A DNA stretch of 42,608 nt, taken from Firmicutes bacterium HGW-Firmicutes-3. GTDB lineage: Bacteria > Bacillota > Clostridia > Lachnospirales > Vallitaleaceae. This document shows, piece after piece, positions 27,640 to 37,526 of the stretch. The first letter of the stretch is position 1; each line of letters starts with the position of its first letter. The notes beneath the pieces are model-generated. The model ran no database searches. It was not told the DNA's origin and saw only the letters and a list, made by a program, of their open reading frames with translations. The translations under genes and the position numbers were made by a program. The DNA lies in assembly GCA_002841435.1 (NCBI GenBank), contig PGZS01000005.1, positions 1-42,608 on the forward strand, given 5' to 3'.

Positions 27640-28272
27640 ATGGTATACTTAAAAATAAAAAGACTAATAGATATTATACTTTCGGCTTTGGGACTTGTTA
27701 TATTGGCTCCGGTTTTCTTAATACTGATAGTAGCAATCAAACTGGATTCAGAAGGACCTGTTCTGTTTAGACAGAAGCGCTTCGGAATCCACAAATGTCA
27801 TTTTAATATTCTGAAATTCAGAACCATGCGCATTGATACACCAAAAGACACGCCAACACATCTCTTAGAGAACCCAGAGCAGTGGATTACAAAAGTTGGT
27901 AAGTTCCTAAGGAAGACCAGTTTAGATGAGCTACCACAAATCATTAATATCTTTAGAGGTGAGATGAGCATCATCGGTCCTAGACCGGCTTTATGGAATC
28001 AATATGATCTCATAGAAGAAAGAGACAAATACGGAGCAAATGATGTACCCGTTGGGCTTACAGGTTGGGCTCAGATTAATGGTCGAGATGAGCTTGAGAT
28101 TGAAGATAAGGCAAAACTGGATGGAGAGTATGCCAAGAAGATTGGGTTCTTGATGGATGTTAGATGCTTCTTCTGTACCTTCTTATGTGTTCTTAGAAAA
28201 GAAGGTGTTGTAGAAGGTGGTACAGAGATAAAAGTCAGTTCTCTACAAGCATCGGATATTATGAATACTTAA
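27640..28272 (+). CDS. Undecaprenyl-phosphate sugar phosphotransferase (bacterial sugar transferase, PglC-like)
   Basis: 210 aa; KRLIDIILSALGLVILAPVFLILIVAIKLDSEGPVLFRQKRFG; SLDELPQIINIFRGEMSIIGPRPAL; GLTGWAQINGRDE. Confidence 0.95.
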   Translation: MVYLKIKRLIDIILSALGLVILAPVFLILIVAIKLDSEGPVLFRQKRFGIHKCHFNILKFRTMRIDTPKDTPTHLLENPEQWITKVGKFLRKTSLDELPQIINIFRGEMSIIGPRPALWNQYDLIEERDKYGANDVPVGLTGWAQINGRDELEIEDKAKLDGEYAKKIGFLMDVRCFFCTFLCVLRKEGVVEGGTEIKVSSLQASDIMNT

Positions 28273-28311
28273 GCATTAGCCCAATATTACTCATTTGAGG
28301 AGGTGGATAAA

Positions 28312-28495
28312 ATGTACTTAATAATTAAAAGGCTGAACCAAGTTGTACCATTAAAACATAGGGCTTATCATTTTATCCCCTATGTGCTTAATTCATATTA
28401 AGTATTAAGCTTGACTCTAAGGGACCGGTTCTCTTCACAAAAGAGCGTTGTACCCATAAGAGTCATTTTCATGTCCAAAAGAATAGAATCATGTA
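28312..28495 (+). pseudogene. Degenerate 5' fragment of a second sugar transferase gene
   Basis: RBS + ATG start MYLIIKRL..., then stop/frameshift and KLDSKGPVLFTKERCTHKSHFHVQKNRIM, aligning to KLDSEGPVLFRQKRFGIHKCHFNILKFRTM of the intact gene. Confidence 0.85.
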
Positions 28496-28530
28496 TAATG
28501 TGATAAAAAGGATATTTATCACATTATACA
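28492..28530. repeat. 16-bp perfect inverted repeat, 7-nt loop
   Basis: TGTATAATGTGATAAA / TTTATCACATTATACA. Confidence 0.9.
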
Positions 28531-28565
28531 ATCATTTAATCAAGTTGTAGCTTAGAGGTAACAAA

Positions 28566-29417
28566 ATGAAAAGGATATTAATTACAGGTAAGAACAGTTA
28601 CATTGGTACATCTCTTGAGCAATGGTTAATGAGAGAACCAGACAATTATAAAGTAGATACAGTTGATATGAAAGATGGTTCATGGAAAGAGAAGGATTTC
28701 AGTATATATGATGTTGTTTTTCATGTGGCTGGGATAGCTCATATCAAAGAAACAAGTGATAATCAGACATTATATTTTAAGATCAATAGAGACTTAGCCT
28801 ATGAAACAGCACAGAAGGCAAAGCTAGATGGTGTTAAGCAGTTTATTTTTCTGAGTTCAATGAGTGTATATGGTATTGAGAATGGTGTTATCGATAAGGA
28901 TACGCCACTTAGGCCTAATAGTGCTTATGGCAAGTCAAAGATTGAAGCAGAAGAGTTGATGAATAATTTGCAAGATGATGCCTTCACAATCGCAATATTA
29001 AGACCGCCCATGGTATATGGCAAGGGCTGCAGAGGTAACTATCCTAGATTAGCTGGTCTAGCACTAAAGACACCAATATTTCCAAATGTAGATAATCAGC
29101 GTAGCATGATCTACATAGATAATTTATCAGAGTTTGTAAAACAGCTCATTGATAACAAGAGTATAGGATTTTTCTTTCCACAGAATGCAGAATATGTAAA
29201 TACAAGTGAAATGGTTAGGTTGATAGCTGAGGCTCACGGTAAGCGAGTAGTTATGACTAAGTTATTTAATCCATTATTGCGAATACTAAATGTAAGTACA
29301 GTAAATAAGGTATTTGGTGACTTGGTATATGAAATGAACATGTCTGAGTTTGAGAATGATTATAGAGTTTCTAGATTAAGAGAAACAATTCTATTAATGA
29401 AAGGAGCAAGTGCATGA
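28566..29417 (+). CDS. NAD-dependent epimerase/dehydratase (SDR) family protein
   Basis: 283 aa; KRILITGKNSYIGTSLEQWL; SSMSVYG...SAYGKSKIEAE. Confidence 0.9.
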   Translation: MKRILITGKNSYIGTSLEQWLMREPDNYKVDTVDMKDGSWKEKDFSIYDVVFHVAGIAHIKETSDNQTLYFKINRDLAYETAQKAKLDGVKQFIFLSSMSVYGIENGVIDKDTPLRPNSAYGKSKIEAEELMNNLQDDAFTIAILRPPMVYGKGCRGNYPRLAGLALKTPIFPNVDNQRSMIYIDNLSEFVKQLIDNKSIGFFFPQNAEYVNTSEMVRLIAEAHGKRVVMTKLFNPLLRILNVSTVNKVFGDLVYEMNMSEFENDYRVSRLRETILLMKGASA

Positions 29418-30184
29418 GTGAAAAAGAAAATTTAATAAGCATAATTATGCCGGCATATAACTGTGAAAAATATATTGTAGATGCTATAAGTTCTGTAATA
29501 GCCCAGTCATATCAAAATTGGGAGCTCTTAGTTATTGATGACGGATCAAAGGACAATACACTAAAGATTATTGAAGAATTTGTAAGTAAAGATTCTAGAA
29601 TCAGAATACTAATAAATAAAATAAATATGGGCGTTTCAGCAACGAGAAATAGAGGGATAGAAAATGCAAATGGTGATTGGATAGCGTTCTTGGATAGTGA
29701 CGATATGTGGAAACCATATAAATTAGAAAAGCAATTTAAAATAGTAAACAGGCATTCAGCTGAATTCATTTTTACAGGATCATCATATATTAATGAAGAA
29801 GGAGAACCATTCAAAGGAATATTTGAAGTTCCTAGTATATTATCATATAAAAAACTTAGAAATCAGAACGTAATCTCATGTTCATCGGTGCTAATGAAGA
29901 AGAAGTTCTTCAAAAGTATAAAAATGGAAAAAGATGAGATACATGAAGACTATGCAGCATGGTTGAGAATTTTAAAGTTAGGCGTTACAGCGTATGGAAT
30001 TAATGAGCCTTTATTAATATATAGAATTTCTAAGAATTCAAAATCTGGAAATAAGTTGAAAACAGTTAAGATGACGTATAAAGTCTTTAGATTTGTTGGA
30101 TTTAATCCTGTTGTTTCGGCATATTTTATGACTAGGCATGTGCTGAACTCAGTTCTAAAATATAATAGAATTTACTCGGATTAG
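29414..30184 (+). CDS. Glycosyltransferase family 2
   Basis: 256 aa; ISIIMPAYNCEKYIVDAISSVIAQSYQNWELLVIDDGSKDNT; FLDSDDMW. Confidence 0.94.
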   Translation: MSEKENLISIIMPAYNCEKYIVDAISSVIAQSYQNWELLVIDDGSKDNTLKIIEEFVSKDSRIRILINKINMGVSATRNRGIENANGDWIAFLDSDDMWKPYKLEKQFKIVNRHSAEFIFTGSSYINEEGEPFKGIFEVPSILSYKKLRNQNVISCSSVLMKKKFFKSIKMEKDEIHEDYAAWLRILKLGVTAYGINEPLLIYRISKNSKSGNKLKTVKMTYKVFRFVGFNPVVSAYFMTRHVLNSVLKYNRIYSD

Positions 30185-30256
30185 TATGGTTTAATTAGTA
30201 TTATAGTAAAAAAAAGATATTGTATGAAAAAAACAATACCTAAGAGGTGAATTTAT

Positions 30257-31375
30257 ATGGCAAAAAGAATCCTACAAATTGTATCTAGCATAAGCATAGG
30301 AAATGGTATTACAGGAGTAGTAATGAATTATTATCGAATGATAGATAAAACCAAAATACAATTTGATTTTTTGTATTTTGAAGATAGTAGTTCATCATAC
30401 ATTGAAGAAATTGAGTTTCTTGGTGGGCGTGTAAAAAAAATTGACGTACCCAAAATTGGCAGAATATTCAAGTATAGCAGTAATCTTTTGGATAAATTAA
30501 GTGAATGGAATTATGAACATAAAATTGTTCATTGTCATGAATTGGTTTTTTTGTCACTTATCCATCATCCATTAAAAAAAAATGGTACACAACATATTAT
30601 TGCACATAGCCATTCAGTGTCATATTCTTATAATATATTTAAGTCTTTAAGGAATTATTTAATCCAGTTACCTATGAAAAAAATTGCTAAATCATACTTG
30701 ACTTGTTCAAGTGTATCAGGTTTTTTTTGGTATGGTAAGAAATATATAGAGAAAGGAAAAGTTGAAATTGTTAACAATGCCTTTGAATATAAAAAATTTT
30801 TATTTAACAAAGATATTAGAGAAGTAACTCGTAAAGAACTGAATGTTTACAATGATTTTGTTATAGGACATGTTGGACGATTTTCTAAGGAAAAAAATCA
30901 TTCTTTTATAATAGATGTATTTTATGAGTTCATTAAACTTAATTACAATAGTAAGTTGATTTTTATCGGAGATGGACCGTTATTAGAGAATATAAAAAAG
31001 AAAGTGAAAAAACTTAAACTAGAAAGTAAAGTTATTTTTTATGGACAGTCTAAAGATGTTAATATTCTATATCAAGCAATGGATTATTTTATTTTTCCAT
31101 CAATTAGTGAAGGGTTAGGACTTGCAGCAGTTGAAGCACAAGCGGCTGGACTACCTACAATAGTTTCCAATGAGGTACCTATCGATGTAATAGTGACAGA
31201 TTCAATTGAAAGATACTCTATTAAGAATGGTCCGAAGCTATGGGCTGAAAGAATACTTATATCATCAAAGAATAGTAGAAAAAATCGTGCTAATGACTTT
31301 TTAAACTCTAATTATGATATACATATTCAGGTTAAAAAAATTGAGGAGTTGTATAAAAAAATCTTAGAATTGTAA
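30257..31375 (+). CDS. Glycosyltransferase family 1/4 (EpsF-like)
   Basis: 372 aa; VIGHVGRFSKEKNHSFIIDVF; FPSISEGLGLAAVEAQAAGLPTIVSNEVP. Confidence 0.92.
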   Translation: MAKRILQIVSSISIGNGITGVVMNYYRMIDKTKIQFDFLYFEDSSSSYIEEIEFLGGRVKKIDVPKIGRIFKYSSNLLDKLSEWNYEHKIVHCHELVFLSLIHHPLKKNGTQHIIAHSHSVSYSYNIFKSLRNYLIQLPMKKIAKSYLTCSSVSGFFWYGKKYIEKGKVEIVNNAFEYKKFLFNKDIREVTRKELNVYNDFVIGHVGRFSKEKNHSFIIDVFYEFIKLNYNSKLIFIGDGPLLENIKKKVKKLKLESKVIFYGQSKDVNILYQAMDYFIFPSISEGLGLAAVEAQAAGLPTIVSNEVPIDVIVTDSIERYSIKNGPKLWAERILISSKNSRKNRANDFLNSNYDIHIQVKKIEELYKKILEL

Positions 31376-31419
31376 ATAATATAAAGTAGCATAGTCTTGT
31401 TTGTTATGGAGGTAGTAAT

Positions 31420-32460
31420 GTGATGAAAATTATAAATGATTTGACTAGGAGTATTTTAAGAAAACCTATATTAGTTCCTTTTTCGGCCGTTTTTTCTCCT
31501 TGCTATTCAGGAATCGGTTCAATAGTTATGTTCCACAGAGTATTACAAAATGATAAAGAAATTATTTGTGGAGATATCGAAATCACAGAGGCATATTTGG
31601 TAAAAATAATTGATTTTTTTGCAAGTAAGGACTATGAGTTTATTTCATTAGATGATTTGTACGATATTTTAAAGGGAAATATAATCAAGAAAAAATTTGT
31701 TGTTTTTACTTTTGATGATGGATACGAAGATAATTATTCAGTAGCATATCCAGTATTCAAAAAATACAATATACCATTTGCAATTTATATTTGTAGTAGT
31801 TTCCCGGATAAAAGAGCTAACTTATGGTGGTATGCATTAAAAGAACTAACAGATACGAATATAAAATTAGAATTCGAATATCATAAAAAATTTTTTACTA
31901 TTAGAACTTCAACATTAAATGAAAAAAAAAGTGCATATAGAGAAATTAGAAAATTAATATTGGATTTGAACGGTATGGAGCAAGTGGTATTTATAGATAA
32001 CTTGTTTAAAAAATATGACATAAAGATAGAAAAGTATGTTGATAAATTTGCTTTAAGTTGGAATCAAATTAAAACAATGTCTCAGGATAAGCTTGTAACA
32101 ATTGGTGCTCATACTGAAAATCATTACAATTTAAAAGAGTTAGATACAGCAATTATGTTAAAAGAAATTAATAAATCAAAAGAAAAAATTGAAGTGATGA
32201 TTGGGAAAAAAGTGGAACATTTCGCATATCCATTTGGGTCTAAAAATGAAGCAAGTACTAGAGAATTTAACATAGCAAAAAGCATAGGATTTAAAACAAG
32301 CACTACAACACGATGTGGAAATATTCATTTAGGGCACAATAAAAAATTAGAGTCACTACCAAGAATTTCTCCTGGTCCGAATTCTGAATCACCACTCCCA
32401 AGTTTGTATGTAAATGGCTTAGTCCCAGCTTTAGTAAATAAGTTGAAACGAATAATTTAA
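31420..32460 (+). CDS. Polysaccharide deacetylase family protein
   Basis: 346 aa; VVFTFDDGYEDNYSVAYPVFKKYNIPFAIYI; IGAHTENHYNL; FAYPFGSKNEAS. Confidence 0.92.
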   Translation: MMKIINDLTRSILRKPILVPFSAVFSPCYSGIGSIVMFHRVLQNDKEIICGDIEITEAYLVKIIDFFASKDYEFISLDDLYDILKGNIIKKKFVVFTFDDGYEDNYSVAYPVFKKYNIPFAIYICSSFPDKRANLWWYALKELTDTNIKLEFEYHKKFFTIRTSTLNEKKSAYREIRKLILDLNGMEQVVFIDNLFKKYDIKIEKYVDKFALSWNQIKTMSQDKLVTIGAHTENHYNLKELDTAIMLKEINKSKEKIEVMIGKKVEHFAYPFGSKNEASTREFNIAKSIGFKTSTTTRCGNIHLGHNKKLESLPRISPGPNSESPLPSLYVNGLVPALVNKLKRII

Positions 32461-32479
32461 TTATGAAGGGATTTGAAAT

Positions 32480-33613
32480 ATGAATAATATTTTACTATTA
32501 GCAAATGAAAATGAAAGAGCAGCGATAACTTGCTTGAGATCATTGGAAAGACATAGTTTATCAGTACATTTAGCATTTTCAAACAAAAGTTTTATAAACC
32601 TTCTAATCTTTAAAAATTATATTAATAAAAGTCACTCCTACTACAATAAATCTTCAGAAGAAGAATTTTTACAATCACTAATCTCTATAAAAAATGAAAT
32701 TGGTGATTATTTAGTATTTCCTTTTGGAGATCAGTTATCTTACTGGTTAGTTAAGAATAATGAATTACTAAAGAATCAAGGCATAATCGTTAATGGACCC
32801 AAACTTGATGCATTTAATACCATGTTGGATAAAAAATGCTTTTTAGATTATGCAAATAAACATGGGATATCTATACCAAAAGAAATTGATATAAAAAAGA
32901 TTTTAAGTGGAAATTTTAAGAGTAAGTTCGTAATTAAATCAAATGAAAATTCAAAGGATGATTCAAATGTTATAAAAGCTCCAGTTTTAATTGAAAACAA
33001 CAAGTCTTTTAGAAAATTAATTGAGAAAAAATTAACGCTTGAAAAACACTTTGTACAAGAGTATTTAGACGGACCAAGTATTTACTATTGTGCATATTAT
33101 AAAAATGGAGTAAATATACTGTTTTTCTCACAAATAACAGTTTGCCAACAACCTGGAGGTAAGTCTGTAATTAAGGCAATTCCATATAATCTATCAACAA
33201 AAATCATCGAAAAGATTGATGGAATGATGTTCGAGCTAGATTGGTCAGGGCCAATGATGATTGAATTGAAAAAAAATAAGAGTGATTACTATGCAATAGA
33301 ATGTAATCCAAGATTATGGGGACCTTTGCAGTTGGCTCTTGACAATGGAGTAGATTTCCCATCATGTTTAGCGGGGATAAATATTGTAAAAGAAAAGACT
33401 AATAATATTGGATTTATATGGAGAACAGGATATTTGATAGGACTATTATATAAAATCCAAACAAATACAAAGTTTCAAAAAAATAAATATGATATGGGCA
33501 AAAAAATCAAATATAGGGATATTTGGTTCTTAAAGGACACGTATGTATATGGAGTAATGGAGTTTTTCATTATTGTGTTCGATCTCGTTAGAAAAAAATT
33601 AAGAAGAAAATAA
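32480..33613 (+). CDS. ATP-grasp domain protein (carbamoyl-phosphate-synthase-large-subunit-like)
   Basis: 377 aa; LDKKCFLDYANKHGISIPKE, FVQEYLDGPSIYYCAYYKNG, MMIELKKNKSDYYAIECNPRLWGPLQLA. Confidence 0.85.
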   Translation: MNNILLLANENERAAITCLRSLERHSLSVHLAFSNKSFINLLIFKNYINKSHSYYNKSSEEEFLQSLISIKNEIGDYLVFPFGDQLSYWLVKNNELLKNQGIIVNGPKLDAFNTMLDKKCFLDYANKHGISIPKEIDIKKILSGNFKSKFVIKSNENSKDDSNVIKAPVLIENNKSFRKLIEKKLTLEKHFVQEYLDGPSIYYCAYYKNGVNILFFSQITVCQQPGGKSVIKAIPYNLSTKIIEKIDGMMFELDWSGPMMIELKKNKSDYYAIECNPRLWGPLQLALDNGVDFPSCLAGINIVKEKTNNIGFIWRTGYLIGLLYKIQTNTKFQKNKYDMGKKIKYRDIWFLKDTYVYGVMEFFIIVFDLVRKKLRRK

Positions 33614-33656
33614 CGTTTGTTAGTTTGACTAGTATAATAAATTAAGAGGTGCTTTA

Positions 33657-34775
33657 ATGTGGTTATTTTATTTTAATATGGCATTTATGGTTTTTAGTGC
33701 AGTATTTTTGTATCTAATTCTTAAAGGGAAAAATTTTTCACTGGTATATATTTTATTAAATGTTGGTCTAATGGCTTTTTTATCTATGTTCAGGTCAATA
33801 AGTGTTGGAAATGATACTAATGATTATGTGAATTTATTTTACAATATTTCTTATGGGAATGATTTAGCGTTATATTCTTCTAGATTTGAGATAGGGTATT
33901 TATATTTAAATAAGTTTTTAAACTATTTTAGTTCAAATCATCAAATCTTATTAATGACTACAAGCGCGTATATATTTTTTGTTATAGGTAGATTTATTTA
34001 TAAATATTCAAAATCACCCTGGTTGAGTTTGATATTATTTTATTCGTTAAGATTTTTTGATATTTCATTGAGTGGTATTCGACAGATGTTAGCAGTAGCA
34101 ACAGTGATCCTTGCATATGAATTTTTAATAGAGAAAAAAATAGTTAAGTATATAGTAGCTATGATAATAGCGATTTCATTCCATAATGCAGCAATTTTAT
34201 TTTTAATATCTTACCCTATGAAGAAATATAAATTAACTAGTAAAATGATATTGATTGTAACATTTATAACAGGATTACTATTCTTATTATTAGATCCAAT
34301 TTTGAGCAGAATATTACTTTATTTTCCTAAATATTACTCATACGTATATAATTCGAAAGGTGAAGGAGAAGTAAAGTTAGCCACATTACTAGGTTTTATT
34401 GTTTTTTTACTTATTTTTATTGCGTGTGAATTATTGAATAGAAAAAAAAGCTATTATGATAATGATTTGTCTTTGAAAATAAATCGAAATATTAAAACAC
34501 AAGAAGATGAATTGCAATCTCTCTTTTTATTGATATCATGTGCAGTATTATTTATAGCACTGCAAGTAGATATTATTGCCAGATTTAAAAATATTTTTGG
34601 AATGTTTGCGATAATATATTTTCCAAATTCAATAACAAAACTAACCGATAAATATGTAAAATTAAGCTTTGTAATTATTGTAGTCATATTGTTCTTAGCA
34701 CATATAACAGCCATTCATCTCTTTAGACCTGAATGGCAAAGTACTTACCCTTATAGTTTTTTTTGGAACGACTAA
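33657..34775 (+). CDS. EpsG-family polytopic membrane protein (putative polysaccharide polymerase)
   Basis: 372 aa; FRSISVGNDTNDYVNLFYNISYGNDLALYSSRFEIGYLYLNKFLNYFSSNHQILLMTTSAYIF; many TM helices. Confidence 0.88.
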   Translation: MWLFYFNMAFMVFSAVFLYLILKGKNFSLVYILLNVGLMAFLSMFRSISVGNDTNDYVNLFYNISYGNDLALYSSRFEIGYLYLNKFLNYFSSNHQILLMTTSAYIFFVIGRFIYKYSKSPWLSLILFYSLRFFDISLSGIRQMLAVATVILAYEFLIEKKIVKYIVAMIIAISFHNAAILFLISYPMKKYKLTSKMILIVTFITGLLFLLLDPILSRILLYFPKYYSYVYNSKGEGEVKLATLLGFIVFLLIFIACELLNRKKSYYDNDLSLKINRNIKTQEDELQSLFLLISCAVLFIALQVDIIARFKNIFGMFAIIYFPNSITKLTDKYVKLSFVIIVVILFLAHITAIHLFRPEWQSTYPYSFFWND

Positions 34776-34866
34776 ATGGATTACAGTTCATTTCCCGGTT
34801 TCAATATCAAGTAGATTAAAAAAAATAACGTATTAATTTTCACTATAATGGTGTTAGGAGGAGTAA

Positions 34867-35943
34867 ATGATAATGAGAATACTTTTGGTAAACCAAGGAA
34901 AAAGTGGTGAGAATTTAGGAGATAGAGCAATCGCTGAAACATTTAGAAAAGTTCTAAATGATAAGGAATGTATTGTAGATATTGCTGGATTTAGTGAAAC
35001 TAAGTCTCAATCAATACCAGAAATAGATATAAAGGGTAAGACAATTAATTTGAAATATATTATAAAAAAAAGAGTGAAAAAAGCTATTCCAAGTTTACTT
35101 ATATGGATTATTAAATACAGAAAAAAAATAAAGCAAGAATTCAAGAATTTACGTAATACACAGTATGACTTAGTGATAATTGGGGGAGGGCAACTGATTA
35201 AAAGTAAGTCTGTTTTTCCGTATGCCTTATTAACTTGGTACAATATAGTACGTAAGAATTTAAGCTGCCCAATCATTGTAGCAGGAGTTGGTACTGATGT
35301 TGAGTTTTCAGCATTTGAAAAGATGATTTATAAAAAAGTACTCACAGGATTGGATGGTATCTTTGCGAGAGATTTTTCATCTCAAAAAATTATACAAGAA
35401 TGCTTTAAAGTTAAATGTAAGTATATGCCAGATATAGCATTTGCAGAATCTAGATATATTACTGATTTACTGGATTTTAAGGATAGAAGAATTTTTCTTG
35501 TGATGATTTTCTCATATGATTCATATATAAAAAATTCAAAACGATTAGTGAATAAAGAAGAATATTATAAAACGTGGTTGGGATTAATAAATGATAATAG
35601 TGATAAGGAATTAGAAATAGTTTTAAGTTATACAACTACAAGTGATAAAATTGAGACTTATGAATTTGCACGCTATTTAGAAAAATATGGGGATTTTAAA
35701 TTTTATATTGGGAAAACAGACAATTTAGAAGAGTATTCAAATTTGCTTATGCAGACAAAGCAAATATTATCTGGAAGAATGCATGCTATGATACTAGGCT
35801 TGAACTATAATTGTAAGGTTATTCCATTTATAGTGAACCCTAAGTTAGAAATATTTAAGAAAGAATGGATAAATATAGAGTATGATAAAAAAGCTATTAA
35901 CAATATTATTGATGAGTCCATAAATGAGATTCTCAAGAGATAG
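34867..35943 (+). CDS. Polysaccharide pyruvyl transferase family protein
   Basis: 358 aa; GENLGDRAIAETFRKVL; LVIIGGGQLIKS; ILSGRMHAMILGLNYNCKVIPFIVNPKLEIF. Confidence 0.92.
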   Translation: MIMRILLVNQGKSGENLGDRAIAETFRKVLNDKECIVDIAGFSETKSQSIPEIDIKGKTINLKYIIKKRVKKAIPSLLIWIIKYRKKIKQEFKNLRNTQYDLVIIGGGQLIKSKSVFPYALLTWYNIVRKNLSCPIIVAGVGTDVEFSAFEKMIYKKVLTGLDGIFARDFSSQKIIQECFKVKCKYMPDIAFAESRYITDLLDFKDRRIFLVMIFSYDSYIKNSKRLVNKEEYYKTWLGLINDNSDKELEIVLSYTTTSDKIETYEFARYLEKYGDFKFYIGKTDNLEEYSNLLMQTKQILSGRMHAMILGLNYNCKVIPFIVNPKLEIFKKEWINIEYDKKAINNIIDESINEILKR

Positions 35944-35975
35944 AATTTTAAGTAAATGTATATGGAGGAATTGAA

Positions 35976-37526
35976 TTGTCAGAATCTAGTAGAGCGGCTA
36001 AATCAGTATCAATTATGATAGTATTTGGATTAGCCAGTAATATGCTTGGTTTTATAAGAGAAATGCTAATTGCATCTAAATTTGGTTCGGGTGAAGAAAC
36101 AGATGCTTTTTTTATTGCTTTAGCTGCTACCAGCCTATTTACTGCGGTTATTACACAATCATTAAATACAACTATGATTCCTATATTGTCAGAAATAGAA
36201 AATAATGAAGGGATAATAGGTAAAAAAAACCATACAAATAATCTATTGAACATAATAATTTTAATTTCAATTATAATTGTATTTCTTGGATTGATTTTTT
36301 CACCAAATATAATAAAATTATTAGCGTATGGGTTCGAAGGAGGTCAGTTAGATTTAGCAGTAACAATGTTTCGAATTGGGATGCCTGTTGTAATTTTCTC
36401 GGGAGTAGTTGGAATATATAGGGGATACCTACAAAGTGAATCAATGTTTATTGAGTCATCAGTTTCTCAACTTCCATTTAATTTTACATATATATTCTTT
36501 CTGATTTTTTTATCTTCAATGTTTGGAATTAGAGGTTTGATGGTAACTAGTGTTTTGGCTGTTTGTTCTCAAATATTTATACAGATTCCTGGTGTAAGAA
36601 AGACAGGATATCGTTATAGTTTAAAAGTGAATTTTAAAGACCCATATATTAAAAAAATAATGTTTTTAGTTATGCCAGTATTAGTAAGCGTAGCAGTAAA
36701 TGATTTAAATAAAATAATAGATAAATCACTGGCGTCAACCCTATTAGTAGGAAGTATTTCAGCTCTTAATTATTCTGCAAGATTAAATAGACTAGTTATG
36801 GTGGTATTTATTACTGCTATTGCGACAGTTTTATTCCCAATGTTATCAAAAGAAGCGGCGAAAGATTCTTATGATAGTTTCAAAATATTAATGAGATATG
36901 GCATTAATATTATTCTTATAATTACAATTCCTACAACAATAGGTATATTATTATTATCTGAGCCAATAGTCAAATTAATCTTTGAAAGAGGGGCTTTTGA
37001 TTCAACAGCAACCTATATGACATCACAAGCTCTTATTTTTTATAGTTTGGGATTAGTAGGTATGGCATTAAGAACTTTTATGGAACGAGCATATTATTCC
37101 TTGCATGATACAAAAACTCCAATGATGAATGGCTTTATCACTGTAGGATTAAATATTGTTTTAAATTTTATTTTAATTGGACCTATGGAATATAAAGGAT
37201 TAGCATTAGGCACAGCTATTGCAACTACTGTAACAACGGGCTTTCTATTTTACGGATTAAAGCGAAAAATAGGGCCATTAGGTTTTACTTTTATTTCAAG
37301 TTGTGCGATGAAATCTTTGAGTTCAGCAATGGTTATGGGAATAACTATTCTATTTATTTACAACATTTTAATCGATAGAGTCTCTAGTAGTGCTCTAATT
37401 GAGGGAAGTATTTTATTGATTACTATAGGAATTGGGGCGATTGTATATTTGACTACGTTGTATTTATTGAAAGTAGATGAAATAATTTGGTTTATAAATT
37501 TATTTAGGAAGAGATTTAAAATTTAA
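35976..37526 (+). CDS. MurJ-family (MVF) lipid flippase within the polysaccharide locus
   Basis: 516 aa, TTG start; FGLASNMLGFIREMLIASKFGSGEETDAFFIA; LIFERGAFDSTATYMTSQALIFYSLGLVGMALRTFMERAYYSLHDTKTPMMNG. Confidence 0.93.
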   Translation: MSESSRAAKSVSIMIVFGLASNMLGFIREMLIASKFGSGEETDAFFIALAATSLFTAVITQSLNTTMIPILSEIENNEGIIGKKNHTNNLLNIIILISIIIVFLGLIFSPNIIKLLAYGFEGGQLDLAVTMFRIGMPVVIFSGVVGIYRGYLQSESMFIESSVSQLPFNFTYIFFLIFLSSMFGIRGLMVTSVLAVCSQIFIQIPGVRKTGYRYSLKVNFKDPYIKKIMFLVMPVLVSVAVNDLNKIIDKSLASTLLVGSISALNYSARLNRLVMVVFITAIATVLFPMLSKEAAKDSYDSFKILMRYGINIILIITIPTTIGILLLSEPIVKLIFERGAFDSTATYMTSQALIFYSLGLVGMALRTFMERAYYSLHDTKTPMMNGFITVGLNIVLNFILIGPMEYKGLALGTAIATTVTTGFLFYGLKRKIGPLGFTFISSCAMKSLSSAMVMGITILFIYNILIDRVSSSALIEGSILLITIGIGAIVYLTTLYLLKVDEIIWFINLFRKRFKI

